Assembly: GCF_029894125.1 (NCBI RefSeq) | Contig: NZ_JARXYZ010000019.1 | Location: 88,653-152,652 of the forward strand | DNA length: 64,000 bases | Source of the DNA: Kitasatospora sp. MAA19 | GTDB taxonomy: Bacteria; Actinomycetota; Actinomycetes; Streptomycetales; Streptomycetaceae | Reading direction: 5' to 3' | Shown: piece after piece, positions 52,202 through 59,801 of the stretch | Numbering within the stretch: the first letter of the stretch is position 1 | How the letters are laid out: every line of letters starts with the position of its first letter | Translations under genes and position numbers: made by a program | The notes under the pieces: generated by a model | What the model saw: only the letters and a program-made list of their open reading frames with translations | What the model was told of the DNA's origin: nothing | Database searches by the model: none

Positions 52202-53112
52202 CGCGCACCGCCGCTGTGCTCGCGCAGCCAGTCGCCGAGCCGGGCGACGGCCTCGCGGGCCTTGCCCAGCCGGGCGTGGTGCAGGTGCCACACGTGGACC
52301 ATGCCGGACCATACCTCCAGTTCGCCGGTGCCGCCGGCCTCGCGCAGCGCGGCTGCGAATCGTTCGGCGTCGCTGAGCAGGACCTCGCGGCTGCCCACCT
52401 GGATGAGCACCGGCGGCAGGCCGGTGACGTCCCCGAACAGCGGGGACACGTAGGGGTCGGTCGGCGCGGTGCCGGCCAGGTAGGACGCGGTGACCAGCGC
52501 CACGACGGGCTGGCTGAGCATCGGGTCCTCGTCCGCCAGGGTGCGGTGGGTCTCCCCGGAGCCGGTCAGGTCGGTCCACGGCGAGATGGCCGCCGCGGCC
52601 GCCGGCAGCGGCAGGCCCAGGTCGCGGACCTTGAGCAGGGTGGCGAGCATCAGGCCGCCGCCGGCGGAGTCCCCGGTGAACACCACGTCCGAGGGGGCGG
52701 TTCCGTCGGCGAGCAGGCCCTGGTAGGCCGCCACCGCGTCGTCCAGCGCCGCCGGGTAGGGGTGTTCGGGGGCCCGCCGGTAGTCCACGAAGAACATCCG
52801 GCAGCGGGCCGCCCGGGCGATCTCCCCGACCATGGCGCCGTGGCTGCGCAGCGAGCCGTACACGAATCCGCCGCCGTGCAGGTAGAGCCCGGTCCGGGCG
52901 CCCTCGGCGTTCGGCGGGGTCAGCAGGTACCCGCCGGGGCGCTGCTCGACCACGATGTCGTCGGCGATCGGCGTGCCCCACGCGTCGTAGAACTGCCGTG
53001 CCTCGCCGATGTCGTCGGGCCACTCGTCCGCGGCGAGCACCGTCAGGAGCTCGTCGAGCTCCGCGGCGTCACCGGCGGACATGACCGGCACGCCGCTCTC
53101 GGTGGACGTCAT
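52198..53112 (-). CDS. HSL-type alpha/beta-hydrolase
   Basis: A 304-residue hydrolase. GLYLHGGGFVYGS is the oxyanion HGGG motif, VVFTGDSAGGGLMLATLLKV contains the G-D-S-A-G nucleophile, and the acid/base pair lies near LPPVLIQVGSREVLLSD and WSGMVHVWHLHH. This is the hormone-sensitive-lipase branch of esterases, which cleave small esters, lactones or thioesters. It overlaps both neighbours by four bases, so it is probably made in fixed ratio with the synthase. Its role (editing thioesterase or deacylase) is inferred. Confidence 0.85.
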   Translation of the reverse strand: MTSTESGVPVMSAGDAAELDELLTVLAADEWPDDIGEARQFYDAWGTPIADDIVVEQRPGGYLLTPPNAEGARTGLYLHGGGFVYGSLRSHGAMVGEIARAARCRMFFVDYRRAPEHPYPAALDDAVAAYQGLLADGTAPSDVVFTGDSAGGGLMLATLLKVRDLGLPLPAAAAAISPWTDLTGSGETHRTLADEDPMLSQPVVALVTASYLAGTAPTDPYVSPLFGDVTGLPPVLIQVGSREVLLSDAERFAAALREAGGTGELEVWSGMVHVWHLHHARLGKAREAVARLGDWLREHSGGAR

Positions 53113-54014
53113 CGCTCGGAGGCCCCGTCCTCGGCGCCGACCGGGGCGATGCCGCGGTGGTAGCGCTCGCGCGCGTCGCCGTCGGGCGCCTGCATGATGG
53201 GCGCGGGGACGTCCAGACCGTAGTGCTCGAACCACTTGGCCAGCTCGACGCCCTCGGCGAACTGGTACTCCAGGTGCCGGATCGGGCGGCGGGAGGGCTT
53301 GGACGGGTCGACCGGGCGGGGCTCGGAGCCGGCGTGTGCCAGGCCGCCGGCCACCTCGTTGAGCAGGACGACCATCACCAGGTCGGAGGACAGGTCGACG
53401 TCCACCGCGCTGGCGTAGTCCGCCAGGATCCGCTCGGAGTACTCCTCGCGGACCGCGACGTTGTAGCTGTGCGGCATCAGCTCGACCAGGTCGCCCGGGG
53501 CCACCCCCGCGTCCTTGCAGAAGGCGCGGGTGTCGCAGACCACCGGGACGCCGCCCCGGATGTTGGTGTTGGGGCCGTAGATGTTCCCGATGAACGGCGT
53601 GGCGGAGTCGAAGTGCACGCACTTGGTGGTCAGGAACTCGCGCTCGGCGGTGTGGTCGCCGTTCGGGGTGAAGGCCGTGTTCTTGTTGTAGCCGTCGACG
53701 TCCATGCCGGCGATGCGGTCGTAGTCCATCACGACCGGGCTGTAGGGGGCGACGTCCACCCGGGCGCCGAAGGCACGGAACAGCGACTCCAGGTAGTCGC
53801 GGGCCACGGCGGCGTCCTGGTCGTTGTGGACGTCCAGGCCGTGGCTCGCCAGCGTCCGGTCGAGGCCGTGGCACAGGGCGACGCCGTCTCCCTCGGCCAC
53901 GAGGCGGACCAGTTCGGCGACGATCTCGTCGCCGACGGCCTGCAGGCGGCCGTCGACCAGCTCGGTGCGGTGGGCGGAGACGTCGATGATCGCGTACTGC
54001 GGCAGGGTCTTCAT
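53109..54014 (-). CDS. Unassigned cluster protein, possible Fe(II)/2-oxoglutarate oxygenase-like
   Basis: A 301-residue protein whose family I do not recognise. It starts MKTLPQYAIIDVSAHRTELV and has no signal or membrane part. CVHFDSATPFIGNIYGPNTN contains H134-F-D136, the H-x-D pair of cupin-type oxygenases, and H247 in RRPIRHLEYQF could be the distal histidine with an arginine beside it. FIGNIYGPNTNIRGGVPVVC and ELMPHSYNVAVREEYSERIL look like a strongly conserved core. It is placed between the aldolase and hydrolase genes and ends in an ATGA overlap, so it surely belongs to the pathway. A lyase or isomerase is also possible. Confidence 0.5.
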   Translation of the reverse strand: MKTLPQYAIIDVSAHRTELVDGRLQAVGDEIVAELVRLVAEGDGVALCHGLDRTLASHGLDVHNDQDAAVARDYLESLFRAFGARVDVAPYSPVVMDYDRIAGMDVDGYNKNTAFTPNGDHTAEREFLTTKCVHFDSATPFIGNIYGPNTNIRGGVPVVCDTRAFCKDAGVAPGDLVELMPHSYNVAVREEYSERILADYASAVDVDLSSDLVMVVLLNEVAGGLAHAGSEPRPVDPSKPSRRPIRHLEYQFAEGVELAKWFEHYGLDVPAPIMQAPDGDARERYHRGIAPVGAEDGASER

Positions 54015-54068
54015 GGGATTCCCCGATTCGTCGGTGCGGGTGCAGGTGCGGGAGGGAGTGACGGAACG

Positions 54069-54914
54069 TCAGGAGGCGGCGGTGTCGGCCGCGTGGAGCT
54101 GGAGCATGCGCCGGGCCTGCAGCACGAAGGGCGGGGCCAGCACGCGGTCCTTCTCGACCGCGAAGCCGTACGGCGTGGAGTCGTAGTCCTCGACGACCCG
54201 CCGGTACTCGGCGAGCTTCTCCGGTCCGACCGTGAACGCCTCGGCGATCGGGTCGACCTGGCGGGGGTGGATGGCCGCCTTGCCGGTGAAGCCGGCGTCC
54301 CGGGCCGCCCGGCACGCGGCCGAGACCACGTCGAGGTCGTGCAGCTCGAACGAGTTGGTGTCGATGGCGGGGATCCGGTGCCGGGACGCCGCGACGCAGA
54401 GCCGGGCCCGCGCGTAGTCGAGGTAGGTCTCGTTCTCGGCGTACATCTCGGCCGTCAGGTCGGCCTGGCCGAAGCAGAGGCCGTCGCTCACCTCGGCGAT
54501 GGCGAAGGCGTTCTCGACCGAGTCCAGGGTCTCGATGAAGCTGCAGATCTGCGGCGGCTTCGAGGTGCCCGACAGCAGGGCCCGGTAGATCGCCACGTCG
54601 CCGGGGCCGGCGATCTTGGGGATGAAGATCACGTCGAGCGGGACGCCGCCGATCACGGCGTCCAGCGCGATCAGCATCCGCAGGTCCTCCAGGCCGTCGG
54701 GCGTCGCGATGCTGTTCACCCGCATGCCGAGGGCGGGCAGGCCCGCCTGCGTCAGGTCCGCCGCGGCCAGCATCGCGCGGGCCTCGGCCTTCTTGGCCGG
54801 GTGGGTGGAGTCCTCCAGGTCCAGGACCAGCATGTCCGCCTGGACCTTGCCCGGCTTGGCCACCGAGGCCAGCAGCAGCGCCGGGGTGTACAGAAGGCTC
54901 GCGTAGGACTTCAC
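54069..54914 (-). CDS. CitE/HpcH-type aldolase (malyl-CoA lyase-like)
   Basis: A 281-residue TIM-barrel lyase/aldolase. SLLYTPALLL at the start replaces the R-S-x-L-F-x-P-x motif, ADMLVLDLEDSTHPAKKAEA holds the metal-binding acids, IETLDSVENAFAIAEVSDGL carries the second metal-binding Glu, and GFTGKAAIHPRQVDPIAEAF is the CoA-binding signature. Relatives cleave or form malyl-, citramalyl- or methylmalyl-CoA. In the ketomemicin pathway an aldolase joins malonyl-CoA to phenylpyruvate; this gene, one gene away from a MaoC dehydratase, fits that step. GTG start with GGGAGAG; overlaps the oxygenase stop. Confidence 0.8.
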   Translation of the reverse strand: MKSYASLLYTPALLLASVAKPGKVQADMLVLDLEDSTHPAKKAEARAMLAAADLTQAGLPALGMRVNSIATPDGLEDLRMLIALDAVIGGVPLDVIFIPKIAGPGDVAIYRALLSGTSKPPQICSFIETLDSVENAFAIAEVSDGLCFGQADLTAEMYAENETYLDYARARLCVAASRHRIPAIDTNSFELHDLDVVSAACRAARDAGFTGKAAIHPRQVDPIAEAFTVGPEKLAEYRRVVEDYDSTPYGFAVEKDRVLAPPFVLQARRMLQLHAADTAAS

Positions 54915-55873
54915 TGCGCACTCTCCCTTCCGAACAGCAGGTTCATCTTCTGGAGCGAGAAGTCCTCGTAGCGGATCGGCTCGTACTTCGCGGGGCGGTC
55001 CGCCGTGAACTTCGGGAAGCACTCGATGACGGTGTCGTCGTTGGCCAGCTTGAAGAACACGATGGACTGCCGCCGCCGGTCGGCGAGCCGGACCCGGTGC
55101 GGCGTCGAGACGTACTCGTCGTTCGACCAACGGGCCATCAGGTCACCGATGTTGACGATGAAGCTGTCGCGCTCCGGGACCTCGACGTCCAGCCAGCGGC
55201 CGGCGAGGTCCCGCAGCTGCAGGCCGGGGCCGTCCTGGGTGAGCAGCGTGATCAGCGTGCCGTCGGTGTGCTCCCCCATGCCCTGGTCGTTGAGGAACTC
55301 CGGGGCGACGCCCGGGTAGAGGTGCGACCGGAGCGAGTCGTTCGAGGTGTCCGTGCGGGTGGCGAAGAAGTCGCGCGGCAGGTCCAGGGTCAGCGCCAGC
55401 AGCTCGGCGATCCGGCCCGAGACGCTCTCGCAGGCCGCGAAGTAGCGCTTGAGCGCCGCGCGCAGCCGGGCGCCCTCCTCGTCGGCGGGGAAGGGAAGGT
55501 CCTCGTCGTCGTCCAGGATCAGTCGCCCGGCGCTGAACTTCTCGACGTAGTCCGACGGCATGCCCTGCTTGCCGGTGTACGCGAACGCGTTCTCGGACAG
55601 CAGGGCGCTGTATCCGTACGGGCTGTAGTCGTTGTCGCCGCGCGCGGTGCTGGTCCGCATCGGGAGCTCGCGCTTGGCGTCCAGCGGGCGCCCGAAGAAG
55701 CGCAGCGACGCTTCGTAGGCGTCGTCGAAGACCTCGGGGGCGATCCCGTGGCCGCGCACGACGAAGAACCCGGTGTGCCGGCAGGCCTCGGAGATCTCGT
55801 CGGCGACCTTGCGTTCGGCGTCGTCGTTGCCCGCCTGCGCGAGCTCGGGTGCCAGCGTGATGACCGGGATCAT
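54911..55873 (-). CDS. Isopenicillin-N-synthase-like Fe(II)/2-oxoglutarate oxygenase
   Basis: A 320-residue oxygenase of the DIOX/IPNS group. The N-terminal domain begins MIPVITLAPELAQ and has TGFFVVRGHGIAPEVFDDAY. The iron site is H202-x-D204 (GMGEHTDGTLITLL) and H259 (YVSTPHRV), and the cosubstrate site R268-x-S270 (RRRQS). This group hydroxylates or desaturates unactivated carbons; in the cluster it probably modifies the 2-oxo acid-derived chain or an amino acid. ATGA overlap with the MaoC gene upstream and GTGA with the aldolase gene downstream. Confidence 0.88.
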   Translation of the reverse strand: MIPVITLAPELAQAGNDDAERKVADEISEACRHTGFFVVRGHGIAPEVFDDAYEASLRFFGRPLDAKRELPMRTSTARGDNDYSPYGYSALLSENAFAYTGKQGMPSDYVEKFSAGRLILDDDEDLPFPADEEGARLRAALKRYFAACESVSGRIAELLALTLDLPRDFFATRTDTSNDSLRSHLYPGVAPEFLNDQGMGEHTDGTLITLLTQDGPGLQLRDLAGRWLDVEVPERDSFIVNIGDLMARWSNDEYVSTPHRVRLADRRRQSIVFFKLANDDTVIECFPKFTADRPAKYEPIRYEDFSLQKMNLLFGRESAQ

Positions 55874-56373
55874 CGGTCCGCCTCCTGCCGGGGGACGAGA
55901 ATCGTCCGTTCGAATTCGATCACTGTCACGCCGTCCTGGTTCTGGCCGGAGCTGTGGACGGTCACGATCCCCTCGCCGGGCCGCTTGGCGGACTCCCGCT
56001 TGGAGACGATCCGGGTCTGCGCGTAGAGCGTGTCGCCGACGAACACCGGGGCGGTCAGGCGCACCTTGTCCCAGCCGAGGTTGGCGGTGCCCTTCGCGCT
56101 GATGGTGCCCACCGTCATGCCGTTGACGATCCCGAAGGTGACCAGGCTCGACACCAGCAGCCGGCCGAACTCGGTCTTCTCGGCGTACACCGCGTCGATG
56201 TGCAGCGGGTGCTGGTTGAGGCAGAGCAGGGAGCTCCACACGTTGTCGCTCATGGTGATCGTCCGGCCCGGGCGGTGCTCGACGACCTCGCCGGGGACGA
56301 AGTCCTCGTAGTACAGGCCGCCGTCCTCCCGGAAGACCCCGGGGGCCACTTCGACGTAAGAGTTCGCCCTCAC
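55870..56373 (-). CDS. MaoC-type hydratase/dehydratase
   Basis: A 167-residue hot-dog-fold protein. YYEDFVPGEVVEHRPGRTIT, then LCLNQHPLHIDAVYAEKTEF with the catalytic D/H pair, then TVGTISAKGTANLGWDKVRL and FVGDTLYAQTRIVSKRES match the mesaconyl-CoA hydratase/MaoC group. The start is GTG with AAGGAGG six bases upstream, overlapping the LeuA-like stop (GTGA). It should add or remove water across an enoyl-CoA. Paired with the aldolase it would turn an alkylmalyl-CoA into an alkylfumaryl-CoA, as proposed for ketomemicin. Confidence 0.85.
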   Translation of the reverse strand: MRANSYVEVAPGVFREDGGLYYEDFVPGEVVEHRPGRTITMSDNVWSSLLCLNQHPLHIDAVYAEKTEFGRLLVSSLVTFGIVNGMTVGTISAKGTANLGWDKVRLTAPVFVGDTLYAQTRIVSKRESAKRPGEGIVTVHSSGQNQDGVTVIEFERTILVPRQEADR

Positions 56374-58079
56374 TGCTGTCCTCCTTCGGTGTCGGTCCGG
56401 CCTTCGGTGCCGGTCCGGCCTTCGATGCCGGCCCGGTGCAGGGCGGACCGGGCCGCCCGGTGCGCCGCGTCGGCGGCCGTGGCCGCCAGGCCGATCCCCC
56501 AGACCGTCCGCCCGTCCGCGTCCAGCGCGGCGAAGCAGGCCGTCGGTTCGCCGGCCGCGGGTGCCGCGGTGGTGACCACGACCTGGGTGAACTTCACCCC
56601 GTGCGCCGCGGTGTGCTGCGCGACGACCTCGTGCTCGTCGGCCGCGGAGGGCGACGCGAGCGAGTCGTCGAGGCGGTAGGTGTCCTGGAGCAGCTGCCAG
56701 ATCTCGGTCGGCTCCAGTTCGCGCCCCAGGGTGTCCGCGGTGTTCTGGACCACGGTCGCGAAGTCCCGGCGCAGCTCCGTCGGCAGGTCGACGCCCCAAC
56801 CGGCCTTCAGCACGTAGGCGATGCCGCCCTTGCCCGACTGGCTGTTCACCCGGATGATCGCCTGGTAGTCGCGACCGACGTCCTTCGGGTCGATCGGCAG
56901 GTACGGGACCTGCCAGGGCAGTTCCCCGACCTCCCGGCCCTCGCGCCCGGCCTGGGTGGCGAGCGCGGCCAGGCCCTTGGCGATGGCGTCCTGGTGGGTG
57001 CCGGAGAAGGCGGTGTACACCAGGTCTCCGACGTAGGGGTGCCGCGGGTGCACCGGCAGGCGGTTGCAGTCCTCGACGATCTCGCGGACGGTGTCGATGT
57101 CGGAGATCTCCAGCTGGGGGTCGACGCCCTGGCTGAAGAGGTTGAGCGCGAGCGTCACCAGGCAGACGTTGCCGGTGCGTTCGCCGTTGCCGAAGAGTGT
57201 GCCCTCGACCCGGTCGGCCCCGGCCATCAGCGCCAGCTCGGCCGACGCGACGGCGGTGCCCCGGTCGTTGTGCGGGTGCACCGACAGGATGATCGACTCG
57301 CGCCGGTCGAGGTTGCGGTGCATCCACTCGACCTGGTCGGCGAAGACGTTGGGCGAGTGGGTCTCCACGGTGGTCGGGAGGTTCAGCACCAACCGCCGGT
57401 CGGGCGAGGCGCCGACGATCTTCGTGACCAGGTCCGCGACCTCCAGCACGAACTCCGGCTCGGTCAGGTTGAACGTCTCCGGCGAGTACTCGAACCGGAT
57501 GTCCGTCCCGGGGGTCCGCTCCGCCAGGCGCACCATGTGCTCCGCGCCGTCGACGGCCATCTGCCGGACCTCGTCCCGCGACATGCCGAACACGACCTCG
57601 CGCCACAGGCAGGCCGTCGCGTGGCACAGGTGCACCGTCGCGCGTTCGGCCCCGTGAATCGCCTCGAAGGTCCGCTCGATGAGTTCCGGACGGGCCGGCG
57701 TGAATACCGAAACCGTCACGTCGTCCGGAATTCCGTCCTTGGTGACCAATTCCCGGACGAAGTCGAAATCGTCGGTGCTGGCCGCCGGATATCCGATTTC
57801 GATGTCCTTGAAACCCGTCGCGACGAGCAACTCGAACATCCGCTTCTTACGGCGCGGGTCCATCGGCTCGGCCAGCGCCTGATTTCCGTCCCGGAGGTCG
57901 ACCGAAGCCCATACCGGAGCCCGATCGAGCGCCTGGTCCGGCCATCGTCGAAGCCAACCCGCCGTCGGTGTCGGCTCGTTCCGCGCATAGCGCTGGAACG
58001 GCATCGACGACGGGCGCTGCAGAATTCCGCGGTTCCGCTCCGGGAAAGGCAGTGGTGACGCAGTTCTTCGTGCTCCCAT
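56370..58079 (-). CDS. 2-isopropylmalate-synthase-like acyltransferase (LeuA paralogue), first gene of the run
   Basis: A 569-residue enzyme of the LeuA type, adding an acetyl unit from acetyl-CoA to a 2-oxo acid. VDLRDGNQAL (60-69) and HPHNDRGT (268-275) are the metal-binding motifs, FGNGERTGNVCLVTLALNLF is conserved, and the C-terminal domain is present with a Thr/Glu/Gly tail. The region LCHATACLWREVVFG replaces the usual LYNSTS-x-LQRRVVFG, and YSPETFNLTE the usual YSPESFTGTE, from memory of the family, so the oxo-acid pocket has probably changed. ATG 58079 has AGAGG seven bases upstream and matches the conserved start of LeuA (QRPSSMPFQRY). The first 400 bases have noticeably less GC-rich third positions than the rest. 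Confidence 0.85.
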   Translation of the reverse strand: MGARRTASPLPFPERNRGILQRPSSMPFQRYARNEPTPTAGWLRRWPDQALDRAPVWASVDLRDGNQALAEPMDPRRKKRMFELLVATGFKDIEIGYPAASTDDFDFVRELVTKDGIPDDVTVSVFTPARPELIERTFEAIHGAERATVHLCHATACLWREVVFGMSRDEVRQMAVDGAEHMVRLAERTPGTDIRFEYSPETFNLTEPEFVLEVADLVTKIVGASPDRRLVLNLPTTVETHSPNVFADQVEWMHRNLDRRESIILSVHPHNDRGTAVASAELALMAGADRVEGTLFGNGERTGNVCLVTLALNLFSQGVDPQLEISDIDTVREIVEDCNRLPVHPRHPYVGDLVYTAFSGTHQDAIAKGLAALATQAGREGREVGELPWQVPYLPIDPKDVGRDYQAIIRVNSQSGKGGIAYVLKAGWGVDLPTELRRDFATVVQNTADTLGRELEPTEIWQLLQDTYRLDDSLASPSAADEHEVVAQHTAAHGVKFTQVVVTTAAPAAGEPTACFAALDADGRTVWGIGLAATAADAAHRAARSALHRAGIEGRTGTEGRTDTEGGQQ

Positions 58080-58149
58080 GCTGCCGCCTCTCGCTGTTCT
58101 CGGTGCTCCGACAGTACGGAGGGCCCGGCTCCGCGGGGAAGCAGAGGAT

Positions 58150-58200
58150 CTTCTAGACCTGACCCTGGAATCGGACCAATTCGTCGCATTCGGACCAGAT
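58150..58200 (-). promoter_or_regulatory. Candidate promoter and repeats upstream of the biosynthetic operon
   Basis: On the minus strand TTGGTC (58174-58179) and TAGAAG (58150-58155) are 18 bases apart, a weak vegetative match. The -35 part overlaps one of two copies of TCGGACCA (58171-58178 and 58190-58197, period 19 bases), a candidate regulator site. No regulator gene lies in the cluster. Confidence 0.45.
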
Positions 58201-58208
58201 CGGCACCT

Positions 58209-58246
58209 CCCGTGGTTGACGCCACGGGTTTCGTCGGGGATAGGAT
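58209..58246 (+). promoter_or_regulatory. Promoter and operator for the MFS-carboxylic acid reductase genes
   Basis: CCCGTGG-TTGACG-CCACGGG (58209-58228) is a perfect 7-bp inverted repeat whose 6-base centre is a consensus -35, TTGACG. TAGGAT (58241-58246) follows 19 bases later as -10. A repressor bound to the repeat would cover the -35 box. The MFS start is at 58297. Confidence 0.65.
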
Positions 58247-58296
58247 TTCGCGACACGACCGGCATGAATTCACCGCTCACGTGAAATGGCACCCTC

Positions 58297-59688
58297 ATGG
58301 CCAACTCGACCAGTCTCGACAACGACGCGCCGGACGTGGCGAGTACACCCCTGAGACCGCGCCGCGTTCTGACGGCGGCCAGCCTGGCGACCGGGATGAT
58401 CGTCATCGACATCAGCATCGTGAACGTCGCGATCCCGGAGATCCGGGCCGGCCTGCACGCCAGCCTGGCGACGATGCAGCTCGTCGTCGACGCGTACGTG
58501 ATCATCATGGCCAGCCTGGTGCTGGCCGGGGCCGCGCTGGTCGGGCGGTTCGGCGCGGTGCCGATGTTCCGTCTCGGCGTCGCCGTGTTCGGCGTGACGT
58601 CCGTGCTGTGCGGGCTGGCACCCGACGGCGCCGCGCTCGTCGTCGCACGGGCGTTGCAGGGACTCGGGGGCGTGCTCCTCACACCCGCCACCCTGGTGAT
58701 GCTCACCGACACCTACCGGGACCCGGACGACCGCGCCAAGGCCGTCTCGGTCTGGGCGATGGCCGCCGGAAGTCCGGTGGCGTTCGGCCCCATCCTCGGC
58801 GGCGCCCTGGTCGCGGCGGTGGGATGGCGGAGCATCTTCCTGGTCAACGTGCCGGTCGTCCTGATCATCCTGTGGCTCTCGGCGCGTCACATGCCCCCGG
58901 GCGAACGGGCCGCGCGCAAGGAGCCCCAGGACACGCTCGGCCAGTTCCTCGTCATCGTCCTCCTCGGCGGCGTCGCGCTGACCCTGACCGAGGGACGGGA
59001 GCTGGGGTGGACCCGACCGCTGCCCGTGGTGGCGGCGGCGGTGGCCGTCGTCGCGTTCGCCGCCTTCGTGGTCAGGCAGCGCCGGTACGCGTTCCCCATG
59101 ATCCCGGGCGACCTGTTCCGGGCCCCGGGGTTCCGCAACTTCGTCGCGGCGGGCCTGCTGCTCTTCGCCGGCTACTACGGACTGGTGTTCTCCATCAGCG
59201 TGTTCCTCCAGCAGGTGCGCGGGTACGATCCGGTCACCACCGGACTGTGCTTCCTGCCCTCCGCCCTGCCGATCACCTTCATGCCCCTGGTCGCCGGACG
59301 CGTCCACGCCCGGCTCGGTGCCCCCCGGGTCCTGGGCATCTCGGTCCTGCTGACCCTGGTCGGCGGGCTGTTGCTGACCTTCATCGGCGGAGACGCGCCG
59401 GTCGGCACCGGCATCGGGCTGCTCTTCATCGGGCTCGGCTTCGGCCTGGCGACGGTGCCCCAGATCACCCTGGTCATGGCGACGGCCCCGGCGCACCGCT
59501 CGGCGATCGCCAGCGGGATGCTGTCGGCGGGCCGGTCGACGGGCACCATGATCGGCGTCGCGCTGCTCGGCGGTCTGCAGTCCGGGAAGGGCATCGCCGC
59601 ACCGGCGTTCGCGGCCGTCGTCATCTACCTGCTGATGGCGCTGGCCGTCGGCCTCGGCGCCCGACGGCTGCCCGCGGGCCCGGCCTAG
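58297..59688 (+). CDS. MFS drug-type efflux transporter (DHA2-like, probable 14 helices)
   Basis: A 463-residue exporter. LVVDAYVIIMASLVLAGAAL, VGRFGAVPMFRLGVAVFGVT and GLGGVLLTPATLVMLTD are the DHA2 (QacA/EmrB) motifs, and NIVNVAIPEIRA-like SIVNVAIPEIRAGL near residue 43 is the family's first-helix signature. Fourteen hydrophobic segments can be counted approximately. Divergent from the LeuA-like operon, followed by the carboxylic acid reductase gene, it is the obvious candidate for product export. The ATG lacks a strong ribosome site. Confidence 0.88.
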   Translation: MANSTSLDNDAPDVASTPLRPRRVLTAASLATGMIVIDISIVNVAIPEIRAGLHASLATMQLVVDAYVIIMASLVLAGAALVGRFGAVPMFRLGVAVFGVTSVLCGLAPDGAALVVARALQGLGGVLLTPATLVMLTDTYRDPDDRAKAVSVWAMAAGSPVAFGPILGGALVAAVGWRSIFLVNVPVVLIILWLSARHMPPGERAARKEPQDTLGQFLVIVLLGGVALTLTEGRELGWTRPLPVVAAAVAVVAFAAFVVRQRRYAFPMIPGDLFRAPGFRNFVAAGLLLFAGYYGLVFSISVFLQQVRGYDPVTTGLCFLPSALPITFMPLVAGRVHARLGAPRVLGISVLLTLVGGLLLTFIGGDAPVGTGIGLLFIGLGFGLATVPQITLVMATAPAHRSAIASGMLSAGRSTGTMIGVALLGGLQSGKGIAAPAFAAVVIYLLMALAVGLGARRLPAGPA

Positions 59689-59801
59689 CGGACCGTCCCG
59701 ACGCGAGCACGGCCCCGCTCTCTCTCCCGGCGGGGCGCGGTCCCGCGGACGCACGGCCTCCGCGGCATCGGTTCATCGGACTCCTCACAACCGGAGCACT
59801 C

